Positions 10,126 through 23,375 of a stretch of DNA of 64,000 nucleotides are shown here, piece after piece. Below the pieces are notes generated by a model. It had not been told where the DNA came from. It saw nothing but the letters and a program-made list of their open reading frames with translations, and searched no databases. A program made the position numbers and the translations under genes. Position 1 is the first letter of the stretch; each line of letters starts with the position of its first letter. The DNA is from Zerene cesonia (Eukaryota > Arthropoda > Insecta > Lepidoptera > Pieridae): the NCBI RefSeq assembly GCF_012273895.1, contig NC_052103.1, positions 2,294,001 through 2,358,000 of the forward strand, read 5' to 3'.

Positions 10126-13100
10126 ATGATGACCAAAACGAAGACCCAGGGTCTGGTATCAGACTTGATGCCCAACATCAAGCTGATGCAAATGGCCGGC
10201 CACTTCTTATTCAATTATCATTCGGGTAAGTTATTAAAAGATGTGGTAGAAAAACATACGTCCAAATCCGAACGACCTGAAGAAAATATCATAAGAACAA
10301 ATGAAATCGTGATAATAAATAATAATTTCGTTTATTTTATAAAACAACCAATATTTCACAGATACTGCATTGTTATATATAAACCACTTTGGGGTATTCT
10401 ACGTAAACAAAAATGTTATGTCAATTGCTTAACACGTAGCGCCTCAATCCATGTATGCAATATGAACAATTTAATCTGAATTATATAAATTAGAGTCAAT
10501 ATATTTTTACAGAAAATGGGGGTATGTCAACACTCCTTCGAAAGATCTACGCCAGCGTCCATGCAATCTTGCTCGTTGTGCATTACCTGTGTATGGGGGC
10601 TAATATGGCCCAATACTCTGACGAGGTCAACGAACTCACAGCCAATACAATTACCATACTGTTTTTCGCTCATTCGATTATCAAGTTGGCCTTCTTCGCG
10701 ATCACTTCGAAAAATTTCTACAGGTGAGATGAAAATATATGAAACACTCCTGCGCAATTTCTGTCTAAACATATATTCTAACCTAATAGTATGGAGATTG
10801 GAGATTAGGGTCGTAGGAGTAGGGTCGAGTAGCTTCGGCATAAATTGGACCAGCTCGTATCGGGGACGGTACCACGGTGTGAAATAGTAGCATGTAAATA
10901 GTACTGTTTGCCGTACGCTGAATGGGGGAGCCTTCTCCTGCTCCTTCCCAGTCCCTTCCCTTGCTATTCAGAGGCCTTACCATTGAAAATTTATATATTC
11001 ATGGGCTGTGATAATCACTTATCATCAGGAGAACTACCAGCTCAGATATACCTCCTATAATCTGCTAGTTAAATAATCACTGAAATATTTACTTAAATAA
11101 ATAACTATATACCACTAACTATTACACGAACAGTGTTATCCAATTTCTTAAAATGTAAACATGAATATTAATTATATTTTTCTAAAAAAATACGCAATAA
11201 TACGGACGGTAGAAGAAAACAGCAAAAAGCGTATAACAAACACTTATGAGCATCAAAACAGCAATCACAAACAAACACGACTCGTGTTTTCAAATAGATA
11301 ATGAAATTTATTGAAAATCTCCAACACCGCCGTAAATCTGATGGCAGAGCAAATAATATCCATCAGGTGGAGGCTCGTTACAAAGGAAAATTCATTTCCT
11401 CCCAATTACAATTTAACAAGACTACAAAGGGCGAATAATAGAACATTCTCCAACCAGAGCGTGCTCATTTTCTTTTATGAATTTTTCCTAATATCCCCAT
11501 TACATTGAACACAAAGAACAACATAATTTAATCTACATTTAATTTTATCTCGAAGGATTCTGGCTTCGAGCTTCAGTCATATTTTAGCGGTATTATTGAA
11601 GCCATTTCTTGGTAAAGTTTTTCTGTAATCCTTTGATATTTGAGGTGTTCTTAGCTCAGTTTATTGCTCAGTTATGTAATCTGGAATGAATGAAATAAGA
11701 ATGTTATTGGAATAATGATTCATTATAGACCGAAAGTTAAATTCATAGAATTGTTTCGTTGTGTCTACCGATATTGCTGTCTGTCTATTTTGCACGCATA
11801 TACCACTGAACCAACAAACTGACTTGAATGAAATTTGGTATAAGGTAATTTGAGACCCATGAAAGTTCTTTTTATCTCGAAAATTCAACGGAAACAGGAA
11901 CTATGTTGTTAAAACCTTTAATTTCGCGGACTAAGCCGCGGGTGGGAATCTAGTTGTATTTCTTATCTGTAATACTTAATATAATATGTATTGAGGAGCA
12001 CATGCACATGGATGTTTGTGATGTTATCACACATAAATTACTGGATCGATTTTAAAAATTCTTCCAAAATTAGAAAGCTGCAACTTAACTGAGTTACATA
12101 GATCCACACGTTTCACCTCAACGATCGAAGTCAAGGCGAACAACTACTATGATAATTAAAGTTTTCAAATTACGGTATTGAATATAATTATTACCAAATT
12201 ATGTTTCCCATCCAATTATCGAACTTTCTAGAACTTATCGAAGGTATCATACCTAAAAGCCACAGACTATACAAGAAACATAGTCTTTCTCAGTTCCTCA
12301 CTTTAATATCTCGTAATTAACGCTCAGGACTTTAGCCGTCTGGAACCAATCGAATAGCCACCCGCTATTTACGGAGTCGGATGCTCGTTACCACCAGCTC
12401 GCACTCACCAAAATGAGGAGGCTCCTGTATTTTATCTGCGCAATGACCGTTTTATCTGTTGTATGTAAGTGATTCTGTAGTATGATGTTAGTCTTTTATA
12501 CTATTAGAACAGTGTATTATTAATGCTATAAACGGAGAATTTTAAAATAGTTAAACTACCTACCCAAATAAAAAGCCTTCAAATGTCAGAACTAGACCAA
12601 TTTAAATTGAAATTATCGGAAGGCACCACCTTTCAAATGAGGAAAATTCTATCATAATCGGTTCATCCATTCGAAAATTTTCATGTAACAACTCAAACCG
12701 ATACAGTCGAATTAAGAATATGCTTCCGAGTCGATTTTTAACTACTTCAAATCTCGTTAAAATGAGCTTTCTGAGACTACTTCATAAATTATAGGTCATT
12801 AAAAATCTAAACACGAAATTCTCTTAGAAATAACCTAATGAAAATAAATATTTTGTGCTAAACTAATTAGGTATTTTATTCGCAGTCAGCGAATACAAAT
12901 AACTCAAATCCTCTTTATCAAAAACTTAAGCACTTAAACTTTCACGATAAATTTTCTAATCTAATCTCGCTGCCTTAAACAAATGCAAAAATATACGTCT
13001 ACTTAAAGGTTGGGTAACAATAACTTTCTTTGGAGAGTCAGTTCGTTTGATTCTGGATAAAGAGACCAATGAGACACTAACTGAACCAGCTCCTCGGCTG

Positions 13101-16100
13101 CCAGTGAAAGCATGGTATCCATTCGACGCTATGAGCGGTACAATGTACATTGCTGCTTTTGTATTCCAGGTGAGGTTTGAATGGTGAATGTAGCGAGTAA
13201 CAGTTAACTACATTTCTATAGATTATCATTATTTTTGTTATGTACACGTTTCTTATCCTATCAATTATATTTTTCATCAATACGATAAAAACTGATGGAT
13301 CGATACAATTTTTCAATTGATCTGGCCTCACTTTATCAGATTGAAGTAATTCTATTTTTGGATGATATCATATAGTAGTTTTATATCTACAGATACTAAC
13401 TAACATATATTTCTTGTCTTAGGTATACTGGCTATTTTTCTCCATGATAATAGCGAACCTCATGGATGTGATGTTCTGCTCCTGGTTAATATTTGCTTGT
13501 GAACAGCTCCAACACCTGAAGGCAATAATGAAGCCGCTAATGGAACTTAGTGCATCGCTGGATACCTACAGACCTAACACTGCCGAGCTTTTTAGAGTGT
13601 CGTCAACAGGTTATTACAGGAGCATATGGCCAATAACACATACGCACACACTCGTGTGCAAATCAAGGATCATGTGACAATTACTAAATACAGCTTTCTA
13701 ATATAAGTCTAAATTAAATACAGGAAAATGCATCCTTACCAATAAAACAATAAATGTTACAATTTTATGTAAACTCATTATTATAGTGCTTGAAATAAAC
13801 ATGATTCATGAAAATAATGGATAAAATTAAACTGTTTAAACACAAATAGGAAATCGAGCACTATTCATAATGACTAGCGAATTTCGCAATACAATAACCA
13901 AAGTGAAATGTATCGTGACTCTCATTACATGATTAAATTCATGTATAAGTAGATTATATTTCAATCAAACTGTTTGTAAAATCGGATCATAAAGTTCTCT
14001 ACTTCATCATCGTCAATCTGTTTTATTAACCACTAATTATTCTCTTAATTATTATCTATGTTATAAAAGGAAAGAGATTACGATCGAATATTTAACTAGA
14101 TTACATTTAATAGTACAATACTAAAGAATAGCTAAAGAACTAAGCAAAAAACCTATATAATACTAAAGAAACAAAAAAAATTGTTATCAAGGGAAAAAGC
14201 CGATGATGTTCAAACGAAATGTCGCTTCCCTCAGATTTCTATAGGCAAATATGTCTCCCACTGGCTTTATACAACCTCAGGCGTGCCAAGAAATAAATTA
14301 CAATGTTGCGATTATGTCACGTAGAGATGTGATTTATCCCGTGTCTCTTTACTTGAAGCATATTTCGCGAAAATACATTTGGGTCACGAGAACCCGAAGG
14401 AAAGGAATGAAAGAGAATTTAGTATACATTTATTCGCTTTATATTCTTCATTTATTGAAAATATTTGTCTATATGTGTTAAAATAATGACCTATTTAAAG
14501 CTACGTATTTTTACAGTCTTTAGACATAACAATAATACCCTTTAGCTGCCTTGAGAATAGAGAAATATTCGAGTATAACGCAATGCTATTAATAAAAGTT
14601 GGTATACGATGTATCCAGTCAAAAGAAAAACAATGTTACAGATAAATCAGAAAAAGAGCCACTCGACCTGGACATTCGTGGAATCTATTCAACTCAAACC
14701 GATTTCGGCATGACGCTCCGGGGCGCGGGAGGCAGGCTGCAAACTTTTGGCCAACACGCTCCAAACAACCCAAATGGTTTGACGCAAAAGCAGGAGATGC
14801 TGGCGCGATCAGCTATAAAGTATTGGGTGGAACGACATAAGCATGTTGTGAGGTTAATAATTGTTTGTCCCTACTAATAGTATACATGTGAAAGTATCTA
14901 CCTGTTTGTCTCTCCTTCACCCCTAACCACTGAACCGATTTGATTTAAGTTTGATAGGGATATAGTAAGAGACCCGAGAAAGGATATGGGATAGTCTATC
15001 TTTTCTTTAAATACGCGAGCGAAGCTGCGGCTGAAAAGCTAATAATAAATCAATCCCTATTCTGTATGACAAATATATCTGTAATGTTATCTGTATATCT
15101 TCAGTTAGCCTATGTATTGAGTACTATGAAAGCATTATTAATCGGCCAAGATCTCATAGATTCGTAATATAAATAAATGCCTATTCTTGGTTTATTTTGT
15201 TTAATAATTTACAGACTGATAATTTTAAATTAAATGCTTCGTTTCATTAATTTTTCTTTCTAGGCTCGTCTCTTCTATCGGAGATACCTATGGTACTGCC
15301 CTGCTCTTTCACATGCTTGTATCTACCATTACACTTACTTTATTAGCTTACCAGGCTACCAAGGTATTTTTTATAAAAACAAATTCGTGTGAGTTTAAAT
15401 TTGTAACTGTAGATTTGTGTTGTGCCTTATCTCACTGTAACCATAAAAGTTTTAGTAGTAGTAGCATTTAACTTCTTTGATGTAACTAATTTTTCTAGAA
15501 TGTTTTTTTTTTCATATAAACGTCATGTTTTTTATACTTTATTTTCAGATAAATGGATTAAATGTTTACGCATTTAGTACTGTTGGTTACCTCAGCTACA
15601 CTCTGGGACAAGTTTTTCATTTCTGTATTTTTGGCAACAGACTTATTGAAGAGGTAATAAAATTTTTCAATTGTCAAACGCTTGACGCTTCAAAATTGAC
15701 GTTTTTTACATATTTCATTCGTCTTATCTTCTGTGTTCTGACCTCTAAAAGAAAATATATTGGTGACAAAATTCACCTCATATTATGAATAAAAACATAT
15801 ATAATTTTAATAAATATTTGCCAGAGTTCATCAGTTATGGAAGCGGCTTACTCCTGCCAGTGGTATGACGGGTCTGAAGAAGCCAAGACATTTGTCCAGA
15901 TCGTGTGTCAGCAATGCCAGAAAGCTATGAGCATTTCGGGCGCTAAGTTCTTTACGGTTTCACTCGATTTGTTCGCATCTGTGAGTATTTCTATTTGATT
16001 TTATTTCATATCCTTAAATTTGCTGGTCGCCTAGTACATACATTGCTCGTACGCTAACTAAGGCACAGTTAACCACCAATGAATGGTGTGTCTCTCTTCT

Positions 16101-16739
16101 TTAATAAAATAAATTATATTATTACCTCATTCATTAACAAGTCTCTTCCAACGTTTAATTTAAAATTCAATACAAAATAAATAATAGTAACGCAGTAAGC
16201 CACAATTAATCAATATGAGTGATTGTTAGTGATTAAATAAGAGAGATTTATTGTTCGCAGTGTCCCCGTAATACCTGTGATTGATCACCACAGCTAGCTT
16301 TTGGTTTTCGTGCGATGAATAAAATATTTCCAAACTGTAACTAAACTATTAACTTGTGATATTTAGTAATTCATCTACGTACTAATAAAGGCGTGAGTTT
16401 ACGCGGTTAGAGAGGTTACTTAATACCTGTTGATTTTGATAATTTTACCATTAAAAACGGAATTTTTCTCTACTAACATATGCATTTTTTTTCGGGCAAT
16501 GTACGATTATTAAGAAAAACGAAGCCGAAAATAGCGGCTTGTTTAATATAATCATAAAAAAAGATTAGAAGCTATTCCAAATTATGCGTTTATGCTTATC
16601 TTATCGTATGGATCTCTATATTCTTCTCCAATTTTTTTTTTGTTCTTATTTGTTTTAAATTTTATTAATTTTTTGTTTTTTTCTCCAGGTACTTGGTGCC
16701 GTCGTGACGTATTTCATGGTTTTAGTACAATTAAAGTAA
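10126..16739 (+). CDS. Orco: Odorant receptor co-receptor Orco (10 coding exons, complete)
   Basis: Orco is the obligate, highly conserved subunit of insect odorant receptor cation channels. It pairs with tuning receptors in olfactory neuron dendrites. Exons: 10126-10225, 10513-10723, 12328-12464, 13009-13169, 13423-13609, 14642-14852, 15264-15363, 15549-15653, 15825-15980, 16689-16739. All introns are GT..AG and phases agree throughout. The sum is 1419 nt, giving 472 aa, the usual lepidopteran length. Visible landmarks are the MMTKTKTQGLVSDLMPN start, an N-glycosylation site NET at N170, the long cytoplasmic loop with the conserved SAIKYWVER calmodulin-binding motif at 322-330, and the pore-region C-terminus ending MVLVQLK. 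The ATG directly follows a splice acceptor (ttttcag), so a 5' leader exon exists upstream. Intron 2 carries repeats. The exon 4 acceptor (cttaaag) lacks a good pyrimidine tract but is needed for the frame. It gives Cys150, where my recollection of other moth Orcos has Ser. Stop is at 16737-16739, overlapped by AATAAA; another AATAAA lies at 16854. Confidence 0.97.
10848..11040 (-). repeat. Dispersed repeat family A, copy 3 (Orco intron 2)
   Basis: The copy runs from 'ggaccagctcgtatcgggga' through 'ccttcccagtcccttccc' to 'cttatcatcaggagaac'. It is in the same orientation as the copy at 1-275 and lies inside the 1.6-kb intron 2 of Orco. The overlapping short frames on either strand are not genes. 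Confidence 0.65.
11740..11955 (+). mobile_element. Degraded TE fragment of the 'CTAGT-ending' class (Orco intron 2)
   Basis: 'ccactgaaccaacaaactga', 'gaaatttggtat' and 'gactaagccgcgggtgggaa' followed by tctagttg are typical of old lepidopteran repeat remnants with this recurring text. Similar decayed pieces occur at 14875-15050 and 23070-23270. Confidence 0.5.
14875..15050 (+). mobile_element. Degraded TE fragment (Orco intron 6)
   Basis: It begins 'ctaatagtatacatgtgaaa' and contains 'ccactgaaccgatttgattt', 'gagacccgagaaagg' and 'cgcgagcgaagctgcggctg', ending aaaagctaataat. The order is the same as in the piece at 11740-11955, so this is the same class of element. It sits wholly inside intron 6 and does not touch splice sites. 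Confidence 0.55.
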
Positions 16740-17278
16740 TAAATAAAATCACTAGAATATCTATAGATATTATAATTAACTATACTTAATATTATTAATC
16801 ACATTAACTTTATATTATATATTTTATTAAATTAAAGGATAAATTGTATTTATAATAAAATAAGCATTTTTATGTAAAATAGCAGGATATTTGAGCTTAT
16901 TGAATAGTTAATAAATGTTTCATCACAAATTTATTAATCATTGATTTTTCCTTTGGCTTTTACTACAATCATTTTTGTTTGTTCATAGTATTTTTCCTTA
17001 AGAAGTCTTAAAACTAAGTCTATAAATATTTTATTACTACCATTAATACTTATTAAAAAAATAACAAGTGTAATTTAACTTTTTGCTAAATCAGCTCTAT
17101 ATTATCAAAGACACGCCTTTTTTAATAAAAGCGATCAATTTAAATTGACAGGACAAAAAACTGTTATCGTATGGATTATGTCTAAATTTTGTTATCTTTT
17201 AATTCAAATCAATACGTGTGCAATGGGCGGATCATGAATGGAATTTCATAATCTGTAGTGAAAACACATTTATTTAAT

Positions 17279-17465
17279 GACTAGCTCACCCGGCGAACTT
17301 CACAACGCCATTGACCTTTTTTTGATACATTTATGCGTATTTTTTACCTTTTAAACCTTCCCTGGACTATTATGAATGCATCAAAACCAAAATTATCAAA
17401 ATCGGCCCAGCCATTCTCGAGTTTTAGCGAGACTAACGAACAGCAATTGATTTTTATATATAAGA
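17279..17465 (+). mobile_element. Non-LTR (RTE-like) 3'-end fragment
   Basis: It starts 'gactagctcacccggcgaac', contains 'caaaatcggcccagccattc' and 'gagttttagcgagactaacg', and ends 'tttttatatataaga'. This arrangement is common for 3' ends of RTE-type LINE fragments in Lepidoptera. It has no coding capacity. Confidence 0.5.
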
Positions 17466-20400
17466 TTTTCAAGGGACGTTCTGAAAGACGAGGGAGGTTG
17501 TCATTTTGACTTTGATAGCTTCGAGGGATTTCAGTGATATGAAATTTTTTGTCATATGAAATTTTTGTTATTTGGTTCTATAGTAGTATTTGGAATGGTG
17601 CTTCCCCCGGGGACGTCGTTGACCTTTTTTAAAAGAAAAAAAAATTATGTTACAAATATACATGTTCAGATACGTCATAATGAGAGAAAAAGAGGAGATA
17701 CATTGATGTTATTTAAAGTTAAAAAGCATATACAAGCCAGGTGACCAGTTAGGGACGTAAGTACACATAGCGTTTTAAAAATTAATCTAATATCAATAAA
17801 AATGCATCATACATTTTTAGTTTTATAGATTTGACATGAATTATCAATGAAAAATTTCTAAAGAATATAAGAAAATTCTTATGTACCATGAACTTTAATC
17901 GTATAATACAACTTGGCGGGTCACCCTTTATTGAAGGGATATAACAAAATCATTCAATCCTCAAATGCAATCGTGTGTTTTTAGTTCAGGGCGAAATGAC
18001 GCAACCGTTATTGACTGCGTAAAGCCTGATAGCTCTAGATAGCGATTTTATTATCATATTAGATAGATTATTATTATCATATTTCTACGTGATTTATATT
18101 GCAGTATTTAGCCTCGCTACTGAATGTTAATATTTAATTAACAATAGAGGGTATTGTTTTCTGTTTAATTTCTATGCATAACGTTTGCAGAATAGTTTGT
18201 AATGGTAAATAGGAGCATTTTAATAAATAAATATATCATGTGAATTTGTCTTCTGGCTTGTTTGTCCTACATTAGCTGTATTGACAGAAAAAAACAAAAA
18301 TTCTAACTTTTAGAGGCTCTTTCTCTGCAAATGTATCTCTGAATATTAAATGTCTTCATTAAGTGAAGTTCTAGATGAAGTTATGATGGTCGGCTTCCAA
18401 TATATATTAGTAGTAGGTATACAAGCATTATTAGTAGGTACACATAACTCGGTTGTGAATAAATTATAATAAAGATTTTTAAAAATTCATCCGACGCAAA
18501 TATAAGAAAAGTAATATCTGACCAAAGAATATTAATACTGATTATTATCATAATGAGTTTTCTATTCTATATTTATATAGAATTATGTGTGTGAGTAACT
18601 ATAAGTAAATAAACAAATTCTTTGCTGTAAAATATAAAGATAAAATCTATAAAAAGTTTTTCGATAACTTAATACGTTTTCAACAAGATAGTCTCATATA
18701 AACGAGATTCGCATTATTCTATAATTACTTAGAGCTTAGATTAGACATGATCAATTTCTTAAGAAAATCCAATCACATGAATGAAATGGGACGCTAGTTC
18801 TTCTGAAATTTATTTTCTAGATTCCACTTGCTACGTTAAAAATCTTGCTGAACTCGCATTACATCTTTCGCTACGTTAGATTATATCTTTTAATTAAATG
18901 CATGAACCTAACATCCGGCTGAATTATAAAATATAGCAGCAATCAATTACATTCTTTACGCCTTAGTTAATTTCGCCGGCTAAGCAAATTTCTTGTTTTA
19001 ATTAACGCAAGGATCCGTTAATAAAATTTTATGCGGCGTTTTATCACAGAAGCGTTTACCATTTGTTTTCGGTTTGTTAATTTAGTCGTTTAAACAATGG
19101 CCGGTCATTAATAGATTTAATTATTTCTGTTCAGGGTATAGTTTAGTTTGATTTATATTAGTGGTAGTGTTAAGTTTAATTTATTACGCAGTCCCTATTG
19201 TTTTGTCGTTATTTATTATGAGATTGCGATTATTTGTATGTGTATTGTCTGAATTTTTTTGTGTAACAAACACACTATATTGATCTGCAGATTTAAGAGG
19301 CTAAGATTGCATGATTTGAAGTCAAAGTTTTCATTGGTTCGATTTACTTTACGGACAAGAAAGTGATAAGATCTAGGTTCTGATTTCATTTCATTTCATT
19401 AAAAAGATGAATTTTGAATATCACGATACTACGTTACTTCTTCAATGAGGGAAATAGTAGATGATGGAGGTGCTAGAAAATATTTTACGTTCATTTAAAG
19501 CATTATAGGTGAACATTATAATTATAATACATTTAACAAGGTCCCTGTAAGGTAAAAAACATTTACTACTGTATTGGGTTTTTTCTTTATCTGTACAAAA
19601 ACACTCTTATTTTTTCTTGAAATATGAAGTGCTATTAATGATTAACATAAATGTTGTGATTATGGCGTGTTATTCAAACATAAATATACCAAAACGCATT
19701 GTTTGTCAAATACTCGATATCAAACTAATGATATTAAGCAGGAAGCACACAGCGATATTGTATTGTGTAAGTGCTTTTTATCCAAATACAAAATTGACTT
19801 CGTGAATCAGAGATTATGTATATCAGAACGATGGTCCGTATATTACAATGGTTTTAATTGGTTAAAAAATAAGAGAAACCTTCTTTGTGATTTATGTTTA
19901 TTGAATCGCATTTGAAGCATTATATTTCCAACTTAATATTAAATATTCATAAACTGGAGCAGATAGTACATTCTTATTTTTGTTTCTTTTTTCACAGTAA
20001 TATAGGTACTTAAATATATCATAAAAGATTATTTTAGGTTATGTAGGCCCCTTAACTTTTAATTTGTTTCATAATTTTTAAATAAATAAGAATCAATTAA
20101 CCAAATAAAATTATAACTCGAGAACACTAAAGGGTATATTTTGATAATAATTATGCTTAGTTGTAATTAATGTTCGATGGATGAAACGTTTTACAAGCCG
20201 TCATAGCAATTTCTCGAATGTTTTCCTTATATTCCGTGTGCATATTATGTAGATCATATTATATTGCCACGAAACAAATTCATAGAAATGGGACAGTAAC
20301 GTAAATTGATCAAACTACTTTGTAAGTTATGTTTTCCTTTCCCTAAAAGATGTAATACGGGTAAACGTGACGAATTTTCGACAATATTTACGTTATTAAT

Positions 20401-20673
20401 ATGTTGTTTATATATTTACTATATTTTAGATCCCTGAATTTTCACACAAATGCTATATTTCATTTCATATTCCATTGTAATCTACTTAAAAATCAGCTTG
20501 TTTAATTAAACTTTACCTTTTGCTTTGTGGTAAACGATCTTGTGATAATAAAATATAATTTATTTTGATTTACGGCCATTGTTAAAATTTATCAATAGGA
20601 GTAATTTTAACTTCCTTATTTGTCTCGATTTATTTACGCAAATGTATTCCGTATAGAATATATTCATGTAACT

Positions 20674-20876
20674 CCTACTAAAAATATAAATGCGAAAGTT
20701 TGTAAGGATGTGTGTGTGTGTTTGTTGCTCTTTCACGCAAAAACTACTGAACCGATTGCAATGCATTTTGGTATGTAGACAGCTGGACAACTGGAATAAC
20801 ATATAGGCAACTCTTTATCCCGATATTCCTACGGGATACGTACTTACGCCGGTGAAACCGCGGGGCGTAGCTAGTA
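20674..20876 (+). mobile_element. Lep1-like non-autonomous Helitron, copy 3
   Basis: Well preserved copy from 'cctactaaaaatataaatgc' to 'accgcggggcgtagctagta', including 'ctctttcacgcaaaaactac' and 'acagctggacaactggaata'. The overlapping 80-codon minus-strand frame starts within this repeat and resembles the frame inside the copy at 6604-6789, so it is an artefact of the repeat. Confidence 0.8.
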
Positions 20877-21601
20877 CAATATAAAATCTTCTTAGAATTT
20901 AGGTTGCGTTATTGTACAACAATCTTCTATTATTACACTTACTACTTAAATTACTATTATTACATCCATACTTACAAAACGCGAACGTTTGTATGTATGG
21001 ATGGATGGATGTTTATTACTCTTTCACGCGAAATTATTTTCAAACAGCTTATCGTATCTGTATGAAATTTTCTATAGAGGTTTATAGTCTGGATTAGCGC
21101 ACATATAATTTTTGTTACATTTTTTATCTATTAACGTTGATGCTTTTATAATACATCACAGTTAAGTGATAGTATAAAGCTACCAATTAAAGAAAACGGT
21201 TTCTTTCATAGAAAATTAACTGAATATTTATTATATCGCGTTCTGATCAACGAATGTTTAAAATCCAATTTAAGATTAAACAATCCGTCCATTTCAATAA
21301 GAACTGGCAATTTGAAACCAAGGATGGGTTTATTACCAAGATCTAAATTCTGTCAAGTCTATTTAAATAGTCTTATAAATTTAACTTTATTCCATCAGAC
21401 TGTTTTACAATCAAATATTTGCATCATTATCAACAGTACATATTTAATTTGAACACTGATTGTATCAATTGTATCGAACCGACTGGAGAGATAACAGTTC
21501 ATTATGCTTTGATTTTCATTATCCCTAACGATCAATAATTCAGTAGACGAGTGTGGAGACAGACGCGCGGTTAGGTGAGCAGAAGTGTTATGAAGTGATT
21601 C

Positions 21602-22441
21602 ATGAAACAGTTAACCGTTAGCTCAGTGGAAACAATGTCAGTGAACGCGCAACTCGTCGGATTGACCGAGGTCGAGATCGAAAAAATACCAATAAAATCA
21701 GTGCTATGGAAAACGCTAAATTGGAGAGCGATTGTGGCGGAATTTGTAGCGACCATGTTACTGGTTTCTCTGGGATGTATGACCTGCATACCGCTAGATG
21801 GATCTGCGCACCAGCCTATGTACGGCCCATTGGGTTTTGGTTTGATCGTCGTTTTTAATATTCAAGCGTTTGCCCACATCTCTGGGGCACATATGAATCC
21901 TGTCGTCACTTTATCGGCCATGATTTGGGGTCAGATTTCTATACTTTTAGGTATAGCGTATATAATTGTGCAATGTGCTGGTGCCATTGTTGGCTATGGA
22001 ATACTCGTCGCTTTATCACCATCCAGTTTTGTTACAGCTGGTGTTTGTACTACAACACCACTGCTCAAGTATACCATATACCAGGCGATTGGTATTGAAG
22101 TGATGCTGACTGCTGCTCTCGTGTTTATAACATGCGCAGTGTGGGATCCGGTGAATAAGGATAGCCAAGAAAGCAATTCAGTGAAATTTGGGTTAACCAT
22201 AGCTGGATTGTCGTTAGCTGGTGGTCCTTTAACTGGCGCTAGCATGAACCCAGCAAGGTCATTAGGTCCTGCTTTATGGACGTCAACTTGGAGGTCTCAT
22301 TGGATCTACTGGGTAGGACCTTTCTTGGGAGGTATTCTTGCGTCTGTGTTTTATAAATATGTATGGCTGAAGGGAGATAAAATTAAACCAGATATATTAA
22401 CATGGGCGGATGGCGGCGATGGCTTGACGAAAATGTTGTAA
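21602..22441 (+). CDS. Eglp: Aquaporin, entomoglyceroporin (Eglp) type
   Basis: A MIP-family channel of 279 aa in one uninterrupted frame. Six membrane segments and the two half-helix pore motifs are visible: NPV at 99-101 (normally NPA) and NPA at 216-218. Aligned to AQP1, the aromatic/arginine filter is F79, S204, A213, R219. The usual histidine in helix 5 is replaced by serine. Family knowledge: loss of this His marks insect entomoglyceroporins (Bombyx AQP-Bom2 type), which pass glycerol and urea as well as water and lie in the plasma membrane. An in-frame stop sits just upstream of the first ATG. Met12 has a better start context (aaacaATG) than Met1 (gattcATG), so the protein may be 268 aa. 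A possible poly(A) signal, AATAAA, lies at 22937. The family call is firm; the Eglp subgroup rests on the filter residues. Confidence 0.92.
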   Translation: MKQLTVSSVETMSVNAQLVGLTEVEIEKIPIKSVLWKTLNWRAIVAEFVATMLLVSLGCMTCIPLDGSAHQPMYGPLGFGLIVVFNIQAFAHISGAHMNPVVTLSAMIWGQISILLGIAYIIVQCAGAIVGYGILVALSPSSFVTAGVCTTTPLLKYTIYQAIGIEVMLTAALVFITCAVWDPVNKDSQESNSVKFGLTIAGLSLAGGPLTGASMNPARSLGPALWTSTWRSHWIYWVGPFLGGILASVFYKYVWLKGDKIKPDILTWADGGDGLTKML

Positions 22442-23069
22442 TGAAGACTGATTACTATTAAATAATTTTAGTTTTAACTTTGATCATGTGATATATTAAT
22501 TGTAATACTGATATGATGAGTTTACGTAGTAGTTAAGGAAAACTGTAATTATTAAGAGGAAACTGTTTACTATACGTAGAGCAATAATTAATTTACATTT
22601 ATAAGATGTATGTATTTTTATAAATATGATGTTAAATTATTCATTAAATCGATTTATGCACGAAGTATATTTATTCAAACAAAATGGAAAAGTATTTGTA
22701 TATTATATAATTATTGAGATTAGTTGTAAATTTATATGTACATGTGTACAATATTTATAAGAAAAATATACGAATATACTTTAAAATTGAATTTCAAACC
22801 CAGACCATGTCAAGACGAGGGTAATGACTGACTCACTGAGGCAGAGTCAATAGCCTCATATCGAAGTGTCAATATTTGCTTATAAATTGGATGAATCACC
22901 TGTTTTAATAGACAATGTATAGAAGTTACCATAAAGAATAAAAATAACATTCCATTTAACCCTTTTTAAAATACATCGTGAGTCAGTATAAAAATATTTG
23001 AAAAAGCATATTTTGATAAATCCGCTCATTAAATTGCTATTAATAAAACTTTTTTAAGATACGCTTATA

Positions 23070-23270
23070 CAAACTTTTCTCCAACTGTCTCTCTTCATAT
23101 CTAAACTATTGAGCTAATGTGGAATAAGTTTTACTACAAAAATAGTTTGAGTCCCGAAAGATAGGATGCTAGACATGGGATGGTTTTCATCCTGAAAATC
23201 CCACCGAAGCAAACCTCGGTACTGTTTTTCTTTTGTTTTCCTTTGGTCTTGGTCGAGGCCGCGGGCTGCT
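23070..23270 (+). mobile_element. Degraded TE fragment
   Basis: 'caacttttctccaactgtct' is not conserved, but 'tagtttgagtcccgaaagat', 'tcatcctgaaaatcccaccg' and 'gaggccgcgggctgct' follow the order of the pieces at 11740 and 14875. It is an old copy and the borders are approximate. Confidence 0.4.
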
Positions 23271-23293
23271 AAACGATATCCTTAAAATATTAT

Positions 23294-23375
23294 CAAGTTG
23301 CTACGGTTAGGTGAAAAACGCGGGTTCGTATCCCGCCTCGTGATCAAATTTTTTCTATTCTTTCAAAATTTGTAA
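23294..23375 (+). repeat. tRNA-derived SINE, family B, copy 2 (truncated)
   Basis: 'gctacggttaggtgaaaaac' leads to a B-box-like 'gggttcgtatcccgcctcg' and the tail 'ttctattctttcaaaatttg'. The 5' half with the A box is missing. Confidence 0.7.

Larger units (their letters stand above)
16740..21540. other. Gene-free spacer between Orco and the aquaporin
   Basis: I see no coding exon here; all frames are under about 85 codons and unfamiliar. Contents: an RTE-like 3'-end fragment (17279-17465) and a Helitron-like copy (20674-20876). A second, weaker fragment of similar type lies at 20960-21100. The rest is unassigned AT-rich DNA. Confidence 0.6.

Noticed and set aside
10527..10983. Minus-strand frames over Orco exon 2 and the following repeat
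   Set aside because: Shadows of the Orco exon and of the family A repeat.
12956..13331. Minus-strand frames over Orco exon 4
   Set aside because: Antisense shadows; the plus-strand exon is proven by homology and phase.
21571..22245. Minus-strand frames across the aquaporin
   Set aside because: Antisense shadows of a clear plus-strand channel gene.
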